A stretch of DNA of 64,000 nucleotides from Pseudoxanthomonas sp. CF385 (GTDB taxonomy: Bacteria; Pseudomonadota; Gammaproteobacteria; Xanthomonadales; Xanthomonadaceae), in NCBI RefSeq assembly GCF_900104255.1, contig NZ_FNKZ01000001.1, forward strand, positions 1,208,001 through 1,272,000. Direction: 5' to 3'. Below the pieces are notes generated by a model. That model did no database searches. It was not told the origin of the DNA and worked only from the letters and a program-made list of their open reading frames with translations. Position 1 is the stretch's first letter, and each line of letters starts with the position of its first letter. Positions 44,997-54,954 of the stretch are shown here, in pieces. A program made the translations under genes and the position numbers.

Positions 44997-47312
44997 ATGT
45001 CGAACGTCCTCAATATCGCCGATCGTCCCGGCCGGGAAACGCGCATGCTTGATCAGGCGCGTGAAGCCGCCATTCCGCCGTTGGTGGACGCCTTCGCGGT
45101 GGCGCTCGGCCGTTTCGACGATGCGCTGTTCGACCGAGCCGAGCGCGCCGGCCCCTCGCAGATGGCGTTCCTCGACGCCATGCGCGAGCTGCGCCGCCGG
45201 CGCGAAGACATCATCGTGCGTTTCCGTACCCACCTGCAGCTGGCGTGGAAAGCGCTGCAGGACGGCCAGCCGCTCTCCATGGAGGACGCGTTCGCGCAGT
45301 CGGGGGAGAACGCACTCACCCTGATGACCGATCAGGAGCTGGAATCCCGCCTGGCGGTGCGCAACCTGGCCAGCGTGATCCTGCGCGACTGCAAGCCGGT
45401 GCTGATCCGCCTCGACCGTCGCCTCGGTTACCTGGCCGGGCAGTCCACGCTGGAGCCGGAATTCAATCCCGTCGGCCCCGAACACATCGGCGTCGCCGTG
45501 CACCAGGGCTTCGCGGCCTGCGATCTCACCGCCGAGGTCCGGCTGGTGGTGATCAAGCTGTGCGAGCGCGACCTGGTGCCCGCGATCGCGCGCGTCTACA
45601 CCGCGCTGGACCAGCGCCTGGCGCAGATGGGCGTGATGGCCGATCTGCCGGAGCCTCCGGCCCGGCGCGCGCCGAAGCCCGACGTGGCGCAGGAACTCGA
45701 AGACCTGATGGGGAGCGAAGAGCCCGGTGCGCCCGCCTGGGCGGCCCGCTTCCTCAACCGCATGGCCGGCGTGAACCGCGGTCTGCAGGCGACGCACGCG
45801 GCGCCCGCGCCCGCCGCCGGCTTCGGCGATGTGCCGCCCGGCTATTCCACGGCACCGGGGACGCAAGGCGTCCTGCTGGAGGCCCTGCATCATCTGCTGC
45901 AGGAGTCGCGCCGTGGCCGTGACGTTTCGCAGGAGCCGTCGCGTCCCTCGCATCCGCAGCGCGATCTCTCGCAGCGCGAGATGCTCTCCGTGCTGTCCCT
46001 GTTGCAGGCCACGCCCAGTGCAACCCTGCGCGCCGCCATCGGCGATACCGGCGAATCGCTCTCGCAGCGCCTGAAGAACGAAGTGCTCAGCAGCGCCATG
46101 CAGCTGGGCGTGGATCCGTCGACGGCGCGCCTGGCACCGGTCGACGAGGACGCCATCGACCTGGTCGGCATGCTGTTCGACGTCATGCTGGACGAACGCG
46201 ACCTGGACGGCCGTCCGCGCGAACTGATCGGGCGCCTCGTGGTCCCGTTCGTGAAGGTCGCCCTGCTGGACCGCCGGATGTTCGTGCAGAAGACGCACCC
46301 TGCGCGCCGCCTGCTCAACGTGCTGGCCGAGGCCTGCGAAGGCAACAACGGCGAGAGCGCGGCCGAGCGCACGCTGCTGACCAAGGTCGAGGAAGTGGTC
46401 GACCGGCTGGTGGCCGAGTTCAACGAGAACCTCGCGATCTTCCTGACCCTGGAAGAGGAGTTCCGCTCCTTCCTGGAGCAGCACCGCCGCCGCATCGAGA
46501 TCGCCGAGCGCCGTGCCGCCGAGATCCAGCGCGGCCAGGAGCGTCTGGAAGCCGCGCGTGCGCGGATGAACGGCGAACTGGACGAGCGTCTGGCCGACCG
46601 CACCGTGCCGCAGGCGATCGAGGACTTCCTACGCCAGCCCTGGGCGCATCACGTCACCATGACGGTGCTGCGCGAGGGCGAGGAAGGCGAGGGCCTGCGC
46701 GAATCGCTGGCGCTCGCCGACGGCGTGCTCGAGGAGCTCACCGAAGCGCAGCGCCATGTCATCGGCAAGCCGTGGCTGCAGGCATGGCGCCCGGGGTTGC
46801 TGAAGGTCTTTTCCAGCGTCGGCATGAACCTGGACGCTGCCGGCAGTGCGGTCGATGCGCTGCACGACACGTTGCAGGCGGTCGCCGCCGCCCGGCCGGA
46901 TCTCGAGAAACCCCTGCCGGAACTGCCGCAGGTGGTGCTGCCCAAGCCGGCCGTCGACGAGGAGACCACGCCGATCCAGCTGGTCGCCGGCGCCGACACG
47001 CTCGACTTCGACCACAGCGATGCCGACCACTTCCGGGGGCTGGCCATCGGCACCTGGCTGGACTTCATCGACAAGGACAACAAGGTGCAGCCGGGCAAAC
47101 TGTCGTGGGTCAGCCCGATCTCCTCGCGCCTGCTGTTCGTCAACCGCCGCGGCGTGCGCTTCTGCGTCGCCTCGCCGGAGGAACTGGCCGCGATGGTCCG
47201 CCTGGGCCGCCTGCGCACGCACCAGAGCGAGGACGCGTTCGACAGCGCCATGCAGGGCGTGATCGAACGCCTGGAACCGGTCCCGCCTGTCACACCAACC
47301 CCGCTGACCTGA
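44997..47312 (+). CDS. DUF1631 domain protein
   Basis: The 771-residue cytoplasmic protein matches the DUF1631 family, of unknown function, which is widespread in Xanthomonas and Pseudomonas relatives. It has an all-alpha N-terminal region (LVDAFAVALGRFDDALFDRA, RRRREDIIVRFRTHL). A long probable coiled coil lies around residues 470-540 (FLEQHRRRIEIAERRAAEIQ). The small beta-rich C-terminal domain (GKLSWVSPISSRLLFVNRRG) resembles a PilZ-like fold. ATG 44997 was chosen because the preceding open frame only runs antisense to the nitroreductase gene. Confidence 0.9.
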   Translation: MSNVLNIADRPGRETRMLDQAREAAIPPLVDAFAVALGRFDDALFDRAERAGPSQMAFLDAMRELRRRREDIIVRFRTHLQLAWKALQDGQPLSMEDAFAQSGENALTLMTDQELESRLAVRNLASVILRDCKPVLIRLDRRLGYLAGQSTLEPEFNPVGPEHIGVAVHQGFAACDLTAEVRLVVIKLCERDLVPAIARVYTALDQRLAQMGVMADLPEPPARRAPKPDVAQELEDLMGSEEPGAPAWAARFLNRMAGVNRGLQATHAAPAPAAGFGDVPPGYSTAPGTQGVLLEALHHLLQESRRGRDVSQEPSRPSHPQRDLSQREMLSVLSLLQATPSATLRAAIGDTGESLSQRLKNEVLSSAMQLGVDPSTARLAPVDEDAIDLVGMLFDVMLDERDLDGRPRELIGRLVVPFVKVALLDRRMFVQKTHPARRLLNVLAEACEGNNGESAAERTLLTKVEEVVDRLVAEFNENLAIFLTLEEEFRSFLEQHRRRIEIAERRAAEIQRGQERLEAARARMNGELDERLADRTVPQAIEDFLRQPWAHHVTMTVLREGEEGEGLRESLALADGVLEELTEAQRHVIGKPWLQAWRPGLLKVFSSVGMNLDAAGSAVDALHDTLQAVAAARPDLEKPLPELPQVVLPKPAVDEETTPIQLVAGADTLDFDHSDADHFRGLAIGTWLDFIDKDNKVQPGKLSWVSPISSRLLFVNRRGVRFCVASPEELAAMVRLGRLRTHQSEDAFDSAMQGVIERLEPVPPVTPTPLT

Positions 47313-47376
47313 GCCTGCGCGGCTCCGCCGCGCTCTGCTAGCATCGTCGTACGGTTGGCTCAACGACGAGGGGCGC

Positions 47377-48483
47377 ATGGCGGTCGAAGTGCGGGTACTG
47401 AAGGAGTCCGCGGCCGGCGAACGCCGCGTGGCCGCCACGCCGGAAACGGTGAAGAAGCTGATTGCGGCCGGTGCGCATGTCGTCGTCGAACGCGGCGCGG
47501 GCACCGGTGCCGGCTTCGTCGACCAGGCGTATGCCGATGCCGGCGCCAGCCTGGATGGCGGCGAAGGCCGCGCGCAGGCCGAGGTGGTGCTCTGCGTGCA
47601 GGCACCGCCCGCCGAGGCGATCGCCGACCTCAAGCCGGGTGCCAGCCTGGTCGGCGTGCTTCAGCCCACCGCCGATCCCATCCGCGCCGATGCGCTGCAG
47701 GCGCGCGGCCTGCAGAATTTCCCGCTCGAGCGCCTGCCGCGCACCACGCGCGCCCAGGCGATGGACGTGCTGAGTTCCCAGGCCGGCATGGCCGGTTACA
47801 AGGCCGTGCTGATCGCCGCGCAGCTGGCGCCGCGATTCTTCCCGATGCTGACGACCGCCGCCGGCACGATCCGCCCGTCGAAGGTGTTGATCGTCGGCGC
47901 GGGCGTGGCTGGCCTGCAGGCCATCGCCACGGCCAAGCGGCTCGGCGCGCAGGTGGAAGGGTTCGATGTGCGACCCGAGACGCGTGAGCAGATCGAATCG
48001 CTGGGCGGTCGCTTCCTCGACCTGGGCGTCAGCGCCGCGGGCGAGGGCGGCTATGCGCGCCAGCTCACCGACGAGGAGCGCGCGCTGCAGCAGCAGCGCC
48101 TGGCCGATCATCTCAAGGGCATCGACGTCGTCGTCTGCACGGCGGCGGTGCCGGGGCGCCCGGCGCCGAAGATCATCAGTGCGGCAATGGTCGCCGGCAT
48201 GAAGCCGGGCAGCGTCATCGTGGACCTGGCGGCGGAGACCGGCGGTAACTGTGAACTCACGCGACCGGGCGAGACCTACGACCAGCAGGGCGTCGCGATC
48301 GCGGGCCCCTTGAACCTGGCCAGCCTGGGCGCGGTGCACGCCAGCGAGATGTACGCGCGCAACGTGTTCAACTTCGTGTCCTTGTTCATCAAGGACGGTG
48401 CGCTGCAGTTCGACTGGAACGACGAGCTGCTGGCCAAGACGGTGTGGCCGGAACGGCCCGACGCGCCCGCGCAGGCGGCCTGA
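47377..48483 (+). CDS. pntAA: NAD(P) transhydrogenase subunit alpha part 1 (NAD-binding domain I)
   Basis: The 368-residue soluble subunit matches the N-terminal half of E. coli PntA: VRVLKESAAGERRVAATPETV, the NAD(H)-binding VLIVGAGVAGLQAIATAKRLGAQ and the terminal KDGALQFDWNDELL. It binds NADH and takes part in proton-driven hydride transfer to NADP. The membrane parts (pntAB, pntB) lie 1.7 kb downstream, separated by three genes on the opposite strand. TAGCAT at 47339-47344 is a possible -10 box. Confidence 0.94.
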   Translation: MAVEVRVLKESAAGERRVAATPETVKKLIAAGAHVVVERGAGTGAGFVDQAYADAGASLDGGEGRAQAEVVLCVQAPPAEAIADLKPGASLVGVLQPTADPIRADALQARGLQNFPLERLPRTTRAQAMDVLSSQAGMAGYKAVLIAAQLAPRFFPMLTTAAGTIRPSKVLIVGAGVAGLQAIATAKRLGAQVEGFDVRPETREQIESLGGRFLDLGVSAAGEGGYARQLTDEERALQQQRLADHLKGIDVVVCTAAVPGRPAPKIISAAMVAGMKPGSVIVDLAAETGGNCELTRPGETYDQQGVAIAGPLNLASLGAVHASEMYARNVFNFVSLFIKDGALQFDWNDELLAKTVWPERPDAPAQAA

Positions 48484-48501
48484 GGCGGGCGCAAGCCGCG
48501 G

Positions 48502-48945
48502 TCAGCGCTCTTCCCGCGACGGGCGGCGGCGCGGCGCGTTCTGTTCCATCCACGCGTCGCGCTGCTCGGGCGACATCTTCTTCCATTGGTCGCGCAGTGC
48601 GTCGCGCTGCGCGGGCGCGAGTTCCTTCATCCGGCCGTAGAGCGCGCGGGCCTGCCGGCGCTGTTCGGGATTCATGCCCTCGAAACGCTTCATCCCGTGG
48701 CGCGCCTGCGCGCGCTGTTCGGGCGACATCGACTGCCAGCGCTGCGCGCGCTCCAGCATGCGGGGGCGTTCGTCCGGTTCCCGGTTCCAGCGGTCGCGCA
48801 ACGGCGCGATCAGGGCTTCGCGCTGCTGCGGCGTCAGCTGCTCCCAGGCGGGCAGGGGCGCGGGAGGTGGCGCCGACTGCGCGAACGCCTGGACGGAGGC
48901 GAGCAGCAGGCCGAGGGCGAACAGGCGGGCGGTACGGGATGTCAT
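48502..48945 (-). CDS. DUF3106 domain periplasmic protein
   Basis: The 147-residue protein has a Sec signal peptide (LFALGLLLASVQAFAQS). A DUF3106 region follows, made of repeated LTPQQREAL / MSPEQRAQARHG / MNPEQRRQAR / LAPAQRDAL / MSPEQRDAWM motifs in amphipathic helices rich in Gln, Arg and Met. The repeats recall the LTxxQ motifs of CpxP/Spy-type periplasmic chaperones. It is the last gene of a sigma / anti-sigma-like / DUF3106 block, with 4 bp to the upstream gene, and may be a stress sensor or chaperone. Confidence 0.88.
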   Translation of the reverse strand: MTSRTARLFALGLLLASVQAFAQSAPPPAPLPAWEQLTPQQREALIAPLRDRWNREPDERPRMLERAQRWQSMSPEQRAQARHGMKRFEGMNPEQRRQARALYGRMKELAPAQRDALRDQWKKMSPEQRDAWMEQNAPRRRPSREER

Positions 48946-48949
48946 CGGG

Positions 48950-49336
48950 TCACTCCATCGCAAGAGGCTGCGCGTCCGCGGAGGCAAGCCACAGGTACAG
49001 GTCGGGATCTTCCTCCAGCGCGCCGGCGGAGGCTTCGTCCAGCGCCGTCTCGCCGTCGGTCACGGCCACGGGCGTCGCCGCGCCAGGCGCCGGGGCGGTC
49101 GAGGTGCGGGGCAGGAACTGCAGGCCGATGCCCACCGCGAGCACCGCGCTGAAGGCGGTCGCGGTCAGCCAGCGCCACGAGCGCGCGCCTTCGGCGGGCG
49201 CGGCGCGCTGGGCCTCGTGGCGCGCCGTGCGCAAGCGCATCAGGGTTTGCGGGGACACTTGCGCGAGCGAGGCGCGGTGGAGCCCGCGGGCCTGCGCATC
49301 GAAGCCGGTGTCGTCGTGGGGATGGGCGGGGTTCAT
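48950..49336 (-). CDS. Anti-sigma-factor-like single-pass membrane protein
   Basis: The 128-residue protein has a cytoplasmic N-terminal part (FDAQARGLHRASLAQVSPQTLMR), one transmembrane helix around residues 53-72 (WLTATAFSAVLAVGIGLQFL) and an acidic C-terminus (ALEEDPDLYLWLASADAQ). Its start overlaps the sigma-factor stop by four bases. Position and topology fit an anti-sigma factor, though no zinc HxxxCxxC motif is visible. It may belong to the DUF3619 family; that is a guess. Confidence 0.7.
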   Translation of the reverse strand: MNPAHPHDDTGFDAQARGLHRASLAQVSPQTLMRLRTARHEAQRAAPAEGARSWRWLTATAFSAVLAVGIGLQFLPRTSTAPAPGAATPVAVTDGETALDEASAGALEEDPDLYLWLASADAQPLAME

Positions 49337-49902
49337 CGGAATTCCTCCAGTTGCTTCTGCAGGGCTTCGCGCGCGCGGGACAGGTGGGTCTTCACCGATC
49401 CCTCCGAGCAGCCCATGACGCGGGCGGTGTCCGCCACGTCCAGTTCTTCCAGCACGCGCAGCGTGAACGCTTCGCGCTGGCGTGCCGGCAATGCGCGCAT
49501 CGCCTGCACCAGGCGCGCGTAGGCCTCGCGCTGGTCGTGCGCCTGCGACGGTCCGGCGCCCAGGTCCGGCGCCCAGTCCACCGGGCTTTCCTCGCCACGA
49601 TCGCCGGTGGGCAGCAGCCAGCGCAGGCGGAAACCGGCGCGGCGCTGCAGGTCGACGATCCGGCGGCGCAGGATGCTCCAGAACAACGGCGTCCATTCGG
49701 CCGCGGGCCGATCCCGGTACACGAGCATCTTCATCATCGCGTCCTGGACCACGTCGAGTGCGTCGTCGCGGTGGCGTAATCCGGCTTCCGCGAAGCGAAA
49801 GGCGCGCGGCCCGATGTCGGCCAGGAACAGCTCCAGCGTCGCCGCCGGAGCGGGCGAGGCGGGCGTGTCCATCAGCGGGTTCGGGGTCGCACTCACCAAC
49901 AT
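49333..49902 (-). CDS. RNA polymerase ECF sigma factor
   Basis: The 189-residue protein has sigma region 2 (FRFAEAGLRHRDDALDVVQD followed by AMMKMLVYR) and region 4 (MRALPARQREAFTLRVLEEL, then DVADTARVMGCSEGSVKTHLSR) with a linker of normal length. Alternative starts are ATG 49902 and ATG 49872; the first is given. It begins a three-gene unit with a putative anti-sigma protein and a DUF3106 periplasmic protein. It may respond to envelope stress. Confidence 0.9.
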   Translation of the reverse strand: MLVSATPNPLMDTPASPAPAATLELFLADIGPRAFRFAEAGLRHRDDALDVVQDAMMKMLVYRDRPAAEWTPLFWSILRRRIVDLQRRAGFRLRWLLPTGDRGEESPVDWAPDLGAGPSQAHDQREAYARLVQAMRALPARQREAFTLRVLEELDVADTARVMGCSEGSVKTHLSRAREALQKQLEEFR

Positions 49903-50146
49903 AGCTTAGCGACCGGTACTGTGAATCGACCGCGATGCGCCGGTCGGGCGGCGGGGCGGGCCGTCGGCGGGGACTGTCGGGCACGGCATGGTCGGTTCTC
50001 CGTGGGGGTCGCGGAAGGGAACGCGCCACGCGGCGCGCGGTTGACATGGCGTGGCCGCGGTTCCCGCGGGTTAAGGTGCGGTTATGATGCGGAGACGCCC
50101 CGCCCTGCGCGGCGGCGCCCACAATGCGGACAGGATGGGGGAGCGG
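49903..50146. other. Divergent intergenic region, sigma factor / pntAB
   Basis: This 244-bp spacer should carry promoters for both the sigma-factor unit and the pntAB-pntB genes. ATGATG near 50083 preceded by GGTT resembles a weak -10 element for pntAB. I see no clear operator or terminator. Confidence 0.4.
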
Positions 50147-50443
50147 ATGAGCGACGGGTTCGTAGCGCTGTACATCTTCATGCTGGCGGCCATCGCCGGG
50201 CACGTGATCATTTCGCGGGTGCCGGTGATCCTGCACACGCCGCTGATGTCCGGTTCCAACTTCATCCACGGCATCGTCCTGATCGGCGCGATGGTCGTGC
50301 TGGGCCACGCCGACACCACGCTGGAGAAAGCCATCGGCTTCATCGCGGTGCTGCTCGGCGCGGGCAACGCGGCCGGCGGCTACGTGGTCACCGAGCGCAT
50401 GCTGGAGATGTTCAAGAGCAGCAAGCCCGCGGGTGGCAAGTGA
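50147..50443 (+). CDS. pntAB: NAD(P) transhydrogenase subunit alpha part 2 (membrane domain)
   Basis: The 98-residue protein corresponds to the C-terminal transmembrane part of PntA, with three helices: FVALYIFMLAAIAGHVIIS, LMSGSNFIHGIVLIGAMVVLG and KAIGFIAVLLGAGNAAGGYVV. The last contains the glycine-rich motif of the proton channel. ATG 50147 fits the family start. Its stop overlaps a possible GTG start (50440) of the following small membrane protein gene. Confidence 0.94.
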   Translation: MSDGFVALYIFMLAAIAGHVIISRVPVILHTPLMSGSNFIHGIVLIGAMVVLGHADTTLEKAIGFIAVLLGAGNAAGGYVVTERMLEMFKSSKPAGGK

Positions 50444-50460
50444 CGAGCGGCGCACCTGTC

Positions 50461-50945
50461 ATGTCGGCGAGCACCCGCACGAACGCACGCGATGTCTTCC
50501 AGTGGCTGAGCTACCTGCAGTACCCGGCGCTGCTGGTGGCGCTGGGCTATGCGGCCAAAGCGGGCTGGTCGCTCTCGATGGCCGGCGCCGACAGCGGGGC
50601 GACGGTCTTCGACGACTTCAACTACGTGCTGCTCTACGCCGGCATCGGCATCGGCCTGTCCTCGCTGCAGGACCCGACCCGAACTCAGAACGACGTGTCG
50701 CGACGCGTCTGGCAGGACCCGCGCAAGGGACGCTGGATGCTGATCCTGCTGTCCTTCTACACGCTGGCCTCGATGGTGGCCGGGCTGGTCGGCGCATACC
50801 TGGCCGACACGACGGTGGTGAACCAGTTGTCGCTGGGCCTGGTCGCGTTCGGCCTGGGCATGGTGGGCCTGTTGAAGACCGCCATCGAAATGCGTGAATA
50901 CCATCGGTTGGACAAGCCATCCACGTCATCGGAAGGGAGCCGGGC

Positions 50946-50949
<4 letters not shown>
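50461..50949 (+). CDS. Hypothetical four-helix membrane protein inside the pnt operon
   Basis: The 162-residue protein shows four hydrophobic segments: YPALLVALGYAAKAG, FDDFNYVLLYAGIGIGLSSL, MLILLSFYTLASMVAGLVGAYL and LSLGLVAFGLGMVGLLKTA. The polar loop QDPTRTQNDVSRRVWQDPRK lies between helices 2 and 3. I do not recognise a named family. GTG 50440 would overlap the pntAB stop and is a possible alternative start. Its stop overlaps the pntB ATG by four bases, so it is surely translated with the transhydrogenase, although pnt systems are not known to need it. Confidence 0.82.
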
Positions 50950-52334
<1,385 letters not shown>

Positions 52335-52364
52335 CGCGTCCCATCGCCGCCGTGCAGGGCAAAG

Positions 52365-52391
52365 AAAAAGCCGGGCGATGCCCGGCTTTTT
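52365..52391. terminator. Bidirectional intrinsic terminator, pntB / TonB receptor
   Basis: GCCGGGC / GCCCGGC form a 7-bp stem with a 3-nt loop, flanked by AAAAA and TTTTT, between two convergent genes. It should work in both directions. Confidence 0.92.
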
Positions 52392-52412
52392 CGTGTCGCG
52401 TGTTGTCCGGCG

Positions 52413-54788
52413 TCAGAAGCTGACCTTGGCGGTGATGCCGTACGCGCGCGGCTGGCCGGCCACGAACGTGGGCGTACCGAACTGGCGCCCGGTGTTGCCC
52501 GCATCGATCAGGTATTCCTCGTCGGTCAGGTTGCTGCCCCACACGCCGATGTCCCAGCGGCCGTCGGCCAGCGTCACGCCCATCCGCAGGTTGAACAGGC
52601 CGTAGGCATCCTGCTCCAGGCCGGGGGTGTTCTCGTCCTCGAAGTACACCTTCGATTTCCAGCTGTAGGACGGGCGCAGGTAGAAGCTGGCCGCGCCCAT
52701 CGGCACGCGCCAGTCCATGCCGATCGCCGCGGCGTGGTCGGGGGTCAGGCGGAAACGGTGGCCGGCGTACAGCTGCGCGTTGCCGTCGTCGTCGCGATCG
52801 TCGAAGCGTGCGTGCGTCCACGCGTAGTTGGCGAACATCACCAGGCCGTCGGCCACTTCGCCGGTGATCGAGGCTTCCACGCCCTTGGCGGTGGCATTGC
52901 CGCCATTGGTCGGGATCAGGAACGGCGTGCCGCCGCTGGGGTTGGGGATCTGCGTCTGGAAGTCGCTGTAGTCATACCAGTATGCGGAAACGTCGTAAGC
53001 CAGGCGGCCGCCCTCGGTACCGCCCTTGATGCCCACCTCGTAGCTGTTGACGATCTCCGCCGGCAGCACCTGGCTGCCCTGCGGCGTGATGTCGATGACA
53101 TTCGGACGGCGGCCGCGCGAGACCGTCGCATAGCCGCTCAGCGTCGGCGAGAACGCGTAGCGGGCGGCCAAGCGACCGACCACAGAATCGAAGTCCTCGC
53201 TGCGCTCCAGTTTGCCGGCGGTGGCGCTGTTGAGGATGTTGTTGCCGGCCAGCGGCGCGGGTGCACCGGCGCCCAGTCCGTTGAACAGGCTCGGCGCGTT
53301 GCCGGCGAACCCCTGGTAACCCGCTGTCTGCTTTTCCCACGTCGCGCGCAGGCCGGCGCTCAGTTCCAGCGACGGCGTGACGCGCCAGGTGCCGTCGACG
53401 AACACGTCCCAGGCCTTGGTCGTGCCGTAGTTGGCGAAGGCTTCGCGATGGTCGGGGTTCAACAACGTGTGCAGGCCGCCGGGCAGGGTGTAGCCGGTGA
53501 GCGGATTGCCGTCCGGCCCGAACAGCGGGATGGCGGGGAACGGAATGCCGCCCAGCAGCGCGCCGATCTGCTGACGGAACGCGGCATTCTGCGAGAGCAG
53601 GGCGAGCAGGCTGCGTTCGTCGGTCGCGAACGGCACGTACTGCGATCCGTCCTCGACGAAGTAGCTGGCGCCGAAGAAGCCGGCGAAGGTCTCGCCGTTG
53701 TCGAAGTTGAAGCGGACTTCCTGGCTGAACTGGTCGCCTTCGGCGATCTCGGCGAACTCCATCGCCTTCAGGCGCGAGCCGTCGGCATCGAATTCCTCGT
53801 GCGAATCGAAGCTGCGCCAGCCGCCGACGGTGTCCAGCGTCCACGTGTCGCTGAGCGAGAAAGAACCCAGCGCGGTGAGGCTGCGCACGGTGCGGTCCAG
53901 GCCGAGCTGGTCGCCACGGTTGAGTTCGGCATCCGCGTACGGGCTGGTGCTGCCCTGGCGATTCGGGATGGTGCCGCTGATGAAGGCGGTGCCCGGCGGC
54001 GTGTCCTTCTGGTAGTTGGCGATCAGGTCGATCCGGCTGGCCTCGCCGATCATCGCGCCGAGGCTGGCACGGACCGCGGTGGTGTCCTTGCCGTTGAGCG
54101 TGCCGCCGGCCGCGTTCTCGATGCTGCCGTCGCGTTCTTCGTGGAAGACCGCCACGCGCGCCGCGAGCGCTTCCGGGGCGATCTGGGCATTGAAGTAGCC
54201 GCTGGCCAGGCGCTGGCTGTCGCTGCCGACGCCCAGTTCGAACGCACCGCCGGTGTCGTCCCTGGCCTTGTTCTGGATGTAGTGCACGGCGCCGACCTGC
54301 GCGGCGCGGCCGAACAGGGTGCCCTGCGGCCCACGCAGTACTTCCACGCGCTCCATGTCGAACAGCGCGGCGGAGGCGCCGCGCGAGCGGCTGATCGACA
54401 CGCCGTCCTGGAACACCGAGATGCGCGGCTGCACGTTCGCCTCGCCGCTGTCGGAGGTGATGCCGCGGATCACGTAGCCGGGATTGTTCGGGCTCTGTTC
54501 CTGCACCTGCAGGCCGGGCACGAAGCCCGCCAGGTCGCCCAGCGTGGTCATGCCCTGGCGATCGAGGAAGTCGCCGGAATAGGCGGTGATCGCGATCGGC
54601 ACTTCCGACACCTGCTGCTCGCGCTTCTGCGCGGTCACCACGATGGTGTCCAGCTGGGTGGCGTTGCCGGCGTCCGGCGCATCGGCTGCTTGCGCGAAGG
54701 CGGCGGCAGGGCTGGCCAGCGCCACGCAGAGCGCGACGGTGAGGGAACGATGGGCGGGGTGGCGCGCGGTGCGGGAACGGAGGGTCAT
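52413..54788 (-). CDS. TonB-dependent outer membrane receptor
   Basis: The 791-residue protein has a signal peptide (LTVALCVALASPAAAFAQA), a TonB box-like DTIVVTAQKREQ, and a plug domain (VPIAITAYSGDFL, GYVIRGITSDSGEANVQPRI, MERVEVLRGPQGTLFGRAAQ). The C-terminal beta-barrel ends in a terminal Phe (GITAKVSF), the BAM recognition signature. The AQKREQ...VPIAITA pattern is typical of Xanthomonadaceae and sphingomonad receptors. The ligand is unknown. It is divergent from a PhoD-type phosphatase gene, which hints at a phosphorylated or lipid substrate. Confidence 0.94.
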   Translation of the reverse strand: MTLRSRTARHPAHRSLTVALCVALASPAAAFAQAADAPDAGNATQLDTIVVTAQKREQQVSEVPIAITAYSGDFLDRQGMTTLGDLAGFVPGLQVQEQSPNNPGYVIRGITSDSGEANVQPRISVFQDGVSISRSRGASAALFDMERVEVLRGPQGTLFGRAAQVGAVHYIQNKARDDTGGAFELGVGSDSQRLASGYFNAQIAPEALAARVAVFHEERDGSIENAAGGTLNGKDTTAVRASLGAMIGEASRIDLIANYQKDTPPGTAFISGTIPNRQGSTSPYADAELNRGDQLGLDRTVRSLTALGSFSLSDTWTLDTVGGWRSFDSHEEFDADGSRLKAMEFAEIAEGDQFSQEVRFNFDNGETFAGFFGASYFVEDGSQYVPFATDERSLLALLSQNAAFRQQIGALLGGIPFPAIPLFGPDGNPLTGYTLPGGLHTLLNPDHREAFANYGTTKAWDVFVDGTWRVTPSLELSAGLRATWEKQTAGYQGFAGNAPSLFNGLGAGAPAPLAGNNILNSATAGKLERSEDFDSVVGRLAARYAFSPTLSGYATVSRGRRPNVIDITPQGSQVLPAEIVNSYEVGIKGGTEGGRLAYDVSAYWYDYSDFQTQIPNPSGGTPFLIPTNGGNATAKGVEASITGEVADGLVMFANYAWTHARFDDRDDDGNAQLYAGHRFRLTPDHAAAIGMDWRVPMGAASFYLRPSYSWKSKVYFEDENTPGLEQDAYGLFNLRMGVTLADGRWDIGVWGSNLTDEEYLIDAGNTGRQFGTPTFVAGQPRAYGITAKVSF

Positions 54789-54954
54789 GGCAGGCCGTGG
54801 TGGGAGGAAGGAAGGCGATGCCTCGCACGCGACATACGGCGAGGCGACGGCACAGGCTGACCGCTCGATGTTGCTGCGCCATGACGGGCGCCCTTGCCAC
54901 ATCGCCGCAACGTCGGCCGGCGAAGCTGCACGGCTTCGCGATGTGGAGCCCCGC

